From positions 557,001 through 621,000 of the forward strand of contig JBAIAA010000506.1 of assembly GCA_037893245.1 (NCBI GenBank): a stretch of 64,000 nt of DNA. The letters run 5' to 3'. Shown here piece by piece: positions 57,209 to 64,000 of this stretch. The position numbers and the translations under genes are program-made. How positions within the stretch are numbered: position 1 is the stretch's first letter; every line of letters starts with the position of its first letter. The notes beneath the pieces were generated by a model. It worked only from the letters and a program-made list of their open reading frames with translations, had not been told where the DNA came from and searched no databases. The DNA is from Crossaster papposus (taxonomy: Eukaryota > Echinodermata > Asteroidea > Velatida > Solasteridae).

Positions 57209-59761
57209 AGCCTCAATGGGCGCTATATACCATTTGGTAGTGTTGGAAGTTCATTTCGTGTTCTGACGGTCAATTGCGCCGAAAAGTGTTTGTTAGGCTT
57301 ATTGTGCGCTATAGACCATTTGGGAGTGTTGGAATTTCACTTCGCGTTCTGACGGTGACAAAAACCGAAAAGTGTTTTTTAGTCTCAATGGGCGCTATAG
57401 ACCATTTGGGAATGTTGGAAGTTGATTTCTCGTTCTGACGGTGAACAAAACCGAAAAGTGTTTTTTAGCCTCAATGGGCGCTATAGAGTGTTGGAAGTTC
57501 ATTTCGCGTTCTGACGGTGAACAAAACCGAAAGGTGTTTTTTAGCCTCAATGGGCGCTATAGACCATTTGGGAGTGTTGGAAGTTCATTTCGCGTTCTGA
57601 CGGTGAAAAAAACCGAAAAGTGTTTTTTAGGCTCAATGGGCGCTTTCGACCATTTGGGAGTGTTGGAATTTCACTTCGCGTTCTGACGGTGACAAAAAAC
57701 GAAAAGTGTTTTTTAGCCTCAATGGGCGCTATAGACCATTTGGGAGTGTTGGAAGTTCATTTCTCGTTCTGACGGTGAACAAAACCGAAAGGTGTTTTTT
57801 AGCCTCAATGGGCGCTATATACCATTTGGGAGTGTTGGAAGTTCATTTCGCGTTCTGACGGTGAAAAAAACCGAAAAGTGTTTTTTAGGCTCAATGGGCG
57901 CTTTCGACCATTTGGGAGTGTTGGAATTTCACTTCGCGTTCTGACGGCGACAAAAAACGAAAAGTGTTTTTTAGCCTCAATGGGCGCTATAGACCATTTG
58001 GGAGTGTTGGAAGTTCATTTCTCGTTCTGACGGTGAACAAAACCGAAAGGTGTTTTTTAACCTCAATGGGCGCTATAGAGTGTTGGAAGTTCATTTCGCG
58101 TTCTGACGGTGAAAACAACCGAAAAGTGTTTTAAAGGCTCAATGAGCGCTTTCGACCATTTGGGAGTGTTGGAAGTTCACTTCGCCTTCTGACGGTGACA
58201 AAAAAAACGAAAAGTGTTCTTTAGCCTCAATGGGCGCTATAGACCATTTGGGAGTGTTGGAAGTTCATTTCGCGTTCTGACGGTGAACAAAACCGAAAAG
58301 TATTTTTTAGCCTCAATGGGCGCCATAGACCATTTTGGAGTGTTGGAAGTTCAATTCGCGTTCTGACGGTAACCAAAAACGAAAAGTGTTTTTTTAGCCT
58401 CAATGGGCGCTATATACCATTTGGTAGTGTTGGAAGTTCATTTCGTGTTCTGACGGTCAATTGCGCCGAAAAGTGTTTGTTAGGCTTATTGTGCGCTATC
58501 GACCATTTGGGAGTGTTGGAATTTCACTTCGCGTTCTGACGGTGACAAAAACCGAAAAGTGTTTTTTAGTCTCAATGGGCGCTATAGACCATTTGGGAAT
58601 GTTGGAAGTTCATTTCTTGTTCTGACGGTGAACAAAACAGAAAGGTGTTTTTTAGCCTCAATGGGCGCTATAGAGTGTTGGAAGTTCATTTCGCGTTCTG
58701 ACAGTGAAAAAAACAGAAAAGTGTTTTTTAGGCTCAAAGGGCGCTATAGACCATTTGTGAGTGTTGGAATTTCACTTCGCGTTCCGACGGTGACAAAAAA
58801 CGAAAAGTGTTTTTTAGCCTCAATGGGCGCTATAGACCATTTGGGAGTGTTGGAAGTTCATTTCTCGTTCTGACGGTGAACAAAACCGAAAGGTGTTTTT
58901 TAGCCTCAATGGGCGCTATAGAGTGTTGGAAGTTCATTTCGCGTTCTGACGGTGAAAACAACCGAAAAGTGTTTTAAAGGCTCAATGAGCGCTTTCGACC
59001 ATTTGGGAGTGTTGGAAGTTCACTTCGCCTTCTGACGGTGACAACAAAACCGAAAAGTGTTCTTTAGCCTCAATGGGCGCCATAGACCATTTTGGAGTGT
59101 GGGAAGTTCAATTCGCGTTCTGACGGTAACCAAAAACGAAAAGTGTTTTTTTTAGCCTCAATGGGCGCTATATACCATTTGGTAGTGTTGGAAGTTCATT
59201 TCGTGTTCTGACGGTCAATTGCGCCGAAAAGTGTTTGTTAGGCTTATTGTGCGCTATAGACCATTTGGGAGTGTTGGAATTTCACTTCGCGTTCTGACGG
59301 TGACAAAAACCGAAAAGTGTTTTTTAGTCTCAATGGGCGCTATAGACCATTTGGGAATGTTGGAAGTTGATTTCTCGTTCTGACGGTGAACAAAACCGAA
59401 AAGTGTTTTTTAGCCTCAATGGGCGCTATAGAGTGTTGGAAGTTCATTTCGCGTTCTGACGGTGAACAAAACCGAAAGGTGTTTTTTAGCCTCAATGGGC
59501 GCTATAGACCATTTGGGAGTGTTGGAAGTTCATTTCGCGTTCTGACGGTGAAAAAAACCGAAAAGTGTTTTTTAGGCTCAATGGGCGCTTTCGACCATTT
59601 GGGAGTGTTGGAATTTCACTTCGCGTTCTGACGGTGACAAAAAACGAAAAGTGTTTTTTAGCCTCAATGGGCGCTATAGACCATTTGGGAGTGTTGGAAG
59701 TTCATTTCTCGTTCTGACGGTGAACAAAACCGAAAGGTGTTTTTTAGCCTCAATGGGCGCT
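55872..59761 (+). repeat. 1,945-bp higher-order repeat, two tandem copies
   Basis: Copy one is about 55,872-57,816 and copy two about 57,817-59,761. Rare anchors at offset 1,945 are CGCTATCGACC (56,555 and 58,500), GAGTGTGGGAAG (57,151 and 59,096), AGTTGATTTCTCG (near 57,420 and 59,365) and GCGTTCCGACGG (near 56,834 and 58,779). The unit is about 23 monomers. I saw almost no differences between the copies, suggesting a recent event or strong homogenisation. Confidence 0.87.
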
Positions 59762-62700
59762 ATAGAGTGTTGGAAGTTCATTTCGCGTTCTGACGGTGAA
59801 ACAAAAACGAAAATTGTTTTTTAGGCTCAAGGGGCGCTATAGACCATTTGGGAGTGTTGGAAGTTCATTTCCCGTTCTGACGGTGAAACAAACCGAAAAG
59901 TGTTGTTTAGCCCCAATGGGCGCTATAGACCATTTGGTAGTGTTGGAAGTTCATTTCGCGTTCTGACGGTGACAAAAACCGAAAAGTGTTTTTTAGGCTC
60001 AAGGGGCGCTATAGACCATTTGGGAGTGTTGGAAGTTCATTTCTCGTTCTGACGGTGAACAAAACCGAAAGGTGTTTTTTAGCCTCAATGGGCGCTATAT
60101 ACCATTTGGGAGTGTTGGAAGTTCATTTCGCGTTCTGACGGTGAAAAAAACCGAAAAGTGTTTTTTAGGCTCAATGGGCGCTTTCGACCATTTGGGAGTG
60201 TTGGAATTTCACTTTGCGTTCTGACGGCGACAAAAAACGAAAAGTGTTTTTTAGCCTCAATGGGCGCTATAGACCATTTGGGAGTGTTGGAAGTTCATTT
60301 CTCGTTCTGACGGTGAACAAAACCGAAAGGTGTTTTTTAACCTCAATGGGCGCTATAGAGTGTTGGAAGTTAATTTCGCGTTCTGACGGTGAAAACAACC
60401 GAAAAGTGTGTTAAAGGCTCAATGAGCGCTTTCGACCATTTGGGAGTGTTGGAAGTTCACTTCGCCTTCTGACGGTGACAAAAAAACCGAAAAGTGTTCT
60501 TTAGCCTCAATGGGCGCTATAGACCATTTGGGAGTGTTGGAAGTTCATTTCGCGTTCTGACGGTGAACAAAACCGACAAGTATTTTTTAGCCTCAATGGG
60601 CGCCATAGACCATTTTGGAGTGTTGGAAGTTCAATTCGCGTTCTGACGGTAACCAAAAACGAAAAGTGTTTTTTTAGCCTCAATGGGCGCTATATACCAT
60701 TTGGTAGTGTTGGAAGTTCATTTCGTGTTCTGACGGTCAATTGCGCCGAAAAGTGTTTGTTAGGCTTATTGTGCGCTATAGACCATTTGGGAGTGTTGGA
60801 ATTTCACTTCGCGTTCTGACGGCGACAAAAAACGAAAAGTGTTTTTTAGCCTCAATGGGCGCTATAGACCATTTGGGAGTGTTGGAAGTTCATTTCTCGT
60901 TCTGACGGTGAACAAAACCGAAAGGTGTTTTTTAACCTCAATGGGCGCTACAGAGTGTTGGAAGTTCATTTCGCGTTCTGACGGTGAAAACAACCGAAAA
61001 GTGTTTTAAAGGCTCAATGGGCGCTTTCGACCATTTGGGAGTGTTGGAAGTTCACTTCGCCTTCTGACGGTGACAAAAAAACCGAAAAGTGTTCTTTAGC
61101 CTCAATGGGCGCTATAGACCATTTGGGGGTGTTGGAAGTTCATTTCGCGTTCTGACGGTGAACAAAACCGAAAAGTATTTTTTTTAGCCTCAATGGGCGC
61201 TATATACCATTTGGTAGTGTTGGAAGTTCATTTCGTGTTCTGACGGTCAATTGCGCCGAAAAGTGTTTGTTAGGCTTATTGTGCGCTATAGACCATTTGG
61301 GAGTGTTGGAATTTCACTTCGCGTTCTGACGGTGACAAAAACCGAAAAGTGTTTTTTAGTCTCAATGGGCGCTATAGACCATTTGGGAATGTTGGAAGTT
61401 GATTTCTCGTTCTGACGGTGAACAAAACCGAAAAGTGTTTTTTAGCCTCAATGGGCGCTATAGAGTGTTGGAAGTTCATTTCGCGTTCTGACGGTGAACA
61501 AAACCGAAAGGTGTTTTTTAGCCTCAATGGGCGCTATAGACCATTTGGGAGTGTTGGAAGTTCATTTCGCGTTCTGACGGTGAAAAAAACCGAAAAGTGT
61601 TTTTTAGGCTCAATGGGCGCTTTCGACCATTTGGGAGTGTTGGAATTTCACTTCGCGTTCTGACGGTGACAAAAAACGAAAAGTGTTTTTTAGCCTCAAT
61701 GGGCGCTATAGACCATTTGGGAGTGTTGGAAGTTCATTTCTCGTTCTGACGGTGAACAAAACCGAAAGGTGTTTTTTAGCCTCAATGGGCGCTATAGAGT
61801 GTTGGAAGTTCATTTCGCGTTCTGACGGTGAAACAAAAACGAAAATTGTTTTTTAGGCTCAAGGGGCGCTATAGACCATTTGGGAGTGTTGGAAGTTCAT
61901 TTCCCGTTCTGACGGTGAAACAAACCGAAAAGTGTTGTTTAGCCCCAATGGGCGCTATAGACCATTTGGTAGTGTTGGAAGTTCATTTCGCGTTCTGACG
62001 GTGAAAAAAACCGAAAAGTGTTTTTTAGGCTCAAGGGGCGCTATAGACCATTTGGGAGTGTTGGAAGTTCATTTCTCGTTCTGACGGTGAACAAAACCGA
62101 AAGGTGTTTTTTAGCCTCAATGGGCGCTATATACCATTTGGGAGTGTTGGAAGTTCATTTCGCGTTCTGACGGTGAAAAAAACCGAAAAGTGTTTTTTAG
62201 GCTCAATGGGCGCTTTCGACCATTTGGGAGTGTTGGAATTTCACTTTGCGTTCTGACGGCGACAAAAAACGAAAAGTGTTTTTTAGCCTCAATGGGCGCT
62301 ATAGACCATTTGGGAGTGTTGGAAGTTCATTTCTCGTTCTGACGGTGAACAAAACCGAAAGGTGTTTTTTAACCTCAATGGGCGCTATAGAGTGTTGGAA
62401 GTTAATTTCGCGTTCTGACGGTGAAAACAACCGAAAAGTGTGTTAAAGGCTCAATGAGCGCTTTCGACCATTTGGGAGTGTTGGAAGTTCACTTCGCCTT
62501 CTGACGGTGACAAAAAAACCGAAAAGTGTTCTTTAGCCTCAATGGGCGCTATAGACCATTTGGGAGTGTTGGAAGTTCATTTCGCGTTCTGACGGTGAAC
62601 AAAACCGACAAGTATTTTTTAGCCTCAATGGGCGCCATAGACCATTTTGGAGTGTTGGAAGTTCAATTCGCGTTCTGACGGTAACCAAAAACGAAAAGTG

Positions 62701-63208
62701 TTTTTTTAGCCTCAATGGGCGCTATATACCATTTGGTAGTGTTGGAAGTTCATTTCGTGTTCTGACGGTCAATTGCGCCGAAAAGTGTTTGTTAGGCTTA
62801 TTGTGCGCTATAGACCATTTGGGAGTGTTGGAATTTCACTTCGCGTTCTGACGGCGACAAAAAACGAAAAGTGTTTTTTAGCCTCAATGGGCGCTATAGA
62901 CCATTTGGGAGTGTTGGAAGTTCATTTCTCGTTCTGACGGTGAACAAAACCGAAAGGTGTTTTTTAACCTCAATGGGCGCTACAGAGTGTTGGAAGTTCA
63001 TTTCGCGTTCTGACGGTGAAAACAACCGAAAAGTGTTTTAAAGGCTCAATGGGCGCTTTCGACCATTTGGGAGTGTTGGAAGTTCACTTCGCCTTCTGAC
63101 GGTGACAAAAAAACCGAAAAGTGTTCTTTAGCCTCAATGGGCGCTATAGACCATTTGGGGGTGTTGGAAGTTCATTTCGCGTTCTGACGGTGAACAAAAC
63201 CGAAAAGT
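59152..63208 (+). repeat. 2,032-bp higher-order repeat, two tandem copies
   Basis: Copy one is about 59,152-61,183 and copy two about 61,184-63,208. Rare anchors at offset 2,032 are CACTTTGCGTTCTGACGGCG (near 60,210 and 62,242), AGTTAATTTCGCG (near 60,369 and 62,401), AAGTGTGTTAAAGG (near 60,405 and 62,437), CCGACAAGTATT (near 60,573 and 62,605), GCGCTACAGAGTG (60,951 and 62,983) and TTTGGGGGTG (near 61,125 and 63,157). The unit is about 24 monomers with four short ones. Near 61,175 the first copy lacks one h monomer that is present near 63,228, so beyond that point the offset becomes 2,118. Confidence 0.88.
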
Positions 63209-64000
63209 ATTTTTTAGCCTCAATGGGCGCCATAGACCATTTTGGAGTGTTGGAAGTTCAATTCGCGTTCTGACGGTAACCAAAAACGAAAAGTGTTTTT
63301 TTTAGCCTCAATGGGCGCTATATACCATTTGGTAGTGTTGGAAGTTCATTTCGTGTTCTGACGGTCAATTGCGCCGAAAAGTGTTTGTTAGGCTTATTGT
63401 GCGCTATAGACCATTTGGGAGTGTTGGAATTTCACTTCGCGTTCTGACGGTGACAAAAACCGAAAAGTGTTTTTTAGTCTCAATGGGCGCTATAGACCAT
63501 TTGGGAATGTTGGAAGTTCATTTCTCGTTCTGACGGTGAACAAAACCGAAAGGTGTTTTGTAGCCTCAATGGGCGCTATATACCATTTGGGAGTGTTGGA
63601 AGTTCATTTCGCGTTCTGACGGTGAAAAAAACCGAAAAGTGTTTTTTTAGGCTCAATGGGCGCTTTCGACCATTTGGGAGTGTTGGAATTTCACTTCGCG
63701 TTTTGACGGCGACAAAAAACGAAAAGTGTTTTTTAGCCTCAATGGGCGCTATAGACCATTTGGGAGTGTTGGAAGTTCATTTCTCGTTCTGACGGTGAAC
63801 AAAACCGAAAGGTGTTTTTTAACCTCAATGGGCGCTATAGAGTGTTGGAAGTTCATTTCGCGTTCTGACGGTGAAAACAACCGAAAAGTGTTTTAAAGGC
63901 TCAATGAGCGCTTTCGACCATTTGGGAGTGTTGGAAGTTCACTTCGCCTTCTGACGGTGACAAAGAAACCGAAAAGTGTTCTTTAGCCTCAATGGGCGCT
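63209..64000 (+). repeat. Right end of the array, continuing past the window
   Basis: The last stretch follows the h-i dimer, e and k order, then a CTCG unit with a private TTTTGTAGCC (near 63,557), a CTATATACC unit, a GGCGACAAAAAACG unit with GTTTTGACGG near 63,700, and the GAAAACAACC/CTTCGCC pair with GACAAAGAAACCG near 63,960. The order resembles 52.4-52.9 kb and 57.8-58.2 kb. The window stops inside a monomer, so the array extends to the right. Confidence 0.82.

Larger units (their letters stand above)
1..64000 (+). repeat. 86-bp satellite DNA array filling the whole window
   Basis: Every line of the window reads as the same unit in the same orientation. Landmarks, numbered in the monomer, are CTATAG (5-10), GTGTTGGAA (22-30), TTCTGACGGT (43-52), an A-tract (54-60), CGAAAA (62-67), a T-tract (71-76) and CTCAATG (80-86). 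Most units are 86 bp and a recurrent minority are 76 bp. By length this gives about 750-770 monomers. I saw no inversion, transposon, unique spacer or run of N. The strand is G-rich: the reference unit has about 24 G and 13 C, which holds throughout because orientation never flips. Such arrays in eukaryotes usually form constitutive heterochromatin or centromeres; which applies here cannot be told from sequence alone. Neither array edge lies inside the window. The strand label only records the orientation described. Confidence 0.97.

Noticed and set aside
55872..63208. Near-identical adjacent copies as an assembly duplication artefact
   Set aside because: Copies differ at private sites and by one-monomer indels (for example the h monomer missing near 61,175), which fits real tandem duplication better. 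Collapsed or expanded copy number cannot be excluded without read depth.
1..64000. CRISPR array
   Set aside because: The units abut with no unique spacers between short direct repeats. The entire 86 bp repeats, and its variable sites are shared subtypes.
1..64000. Ribosomal DNA spacer subrepeats
   Set aside because: No rRNA gene segment appears in 64 kb, far longer than usual spacer subrepeat tracts.
1..64000. Telomeric or simple-sequence repeats, transposon ends or target-site duplications
   Set aside because: None seen. Homopolymer runs are part of each monomer, and all apparent breaks are monomer-to-monomer joins.

Overview
The whole 64-kb window is one uninterrupted head-to-tail satellite DNA array. 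I found no credible gene, RNA gene, transposon insertion, telomere repeat or non-repeat spacer. The basic unit is an A/T-tract-rich monomer of 86 bp, about 43% GC by hand count. A recurrent 76-bp form lacks 10 bp near its start. By length the window holds roughly 750-770 monomers, all in the same orientation. Tens of kilobases of homogenised satellite with multi-level higher-order repeats (HORs) is typical of eukaryotic centromeric, pericentromeric, subtelomeric or sex/B-chromosome heterochromatin and essentially unknown in bacteria or phages. I cannot name the species or recognise this satellite family.

Layout. 1-2640: a 1,848-bp duplication holding the most divergent monomers of the window. 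2641-3950: mosaic monomers. 3955-9350: three copies spaced 1,524 bp apart, plus a first interval of 1,686 bp. 9350-12230: mosaic with an 853-bp period. 12230-18347: two copies of a 3,054-bp unit, then a deleted third copy to about 19.3 kb. About 20.2-41.3 kb: long-range duplicated blocks, notably one block seen three times (about 20.9, 31.2 and 39.5 kb), with local periods of 1,273, 1,683 and 1,521 bp. About 43-51 kb: periods of 1,023, 1,099, 2,038 and 2,112 bp. 51.7-63.2 kb: overlapping duplications with periods of 1,769, 1,611, 1,945 and 2,032 bp. These share private point variants, so they look recent.

Monomers fall into recognisable subtypes. A paired 'h-i' dimer carries GGCGCC in its first half and CAATTG in its second, and recurs about once per higher-order unit from 3.7 kb to the right end. 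Chimeric monomers, one 40-bp truncated monomer and fresh dimer duplications show the array changing by unequal exchange and slippage. The many short reading frames, mostly near 104 codons, are by-products of the repeat and are not annotated as genes. Periods and boundaries were obtained by hand from matching rare variants; block edges are good to about one monomer unless stated.
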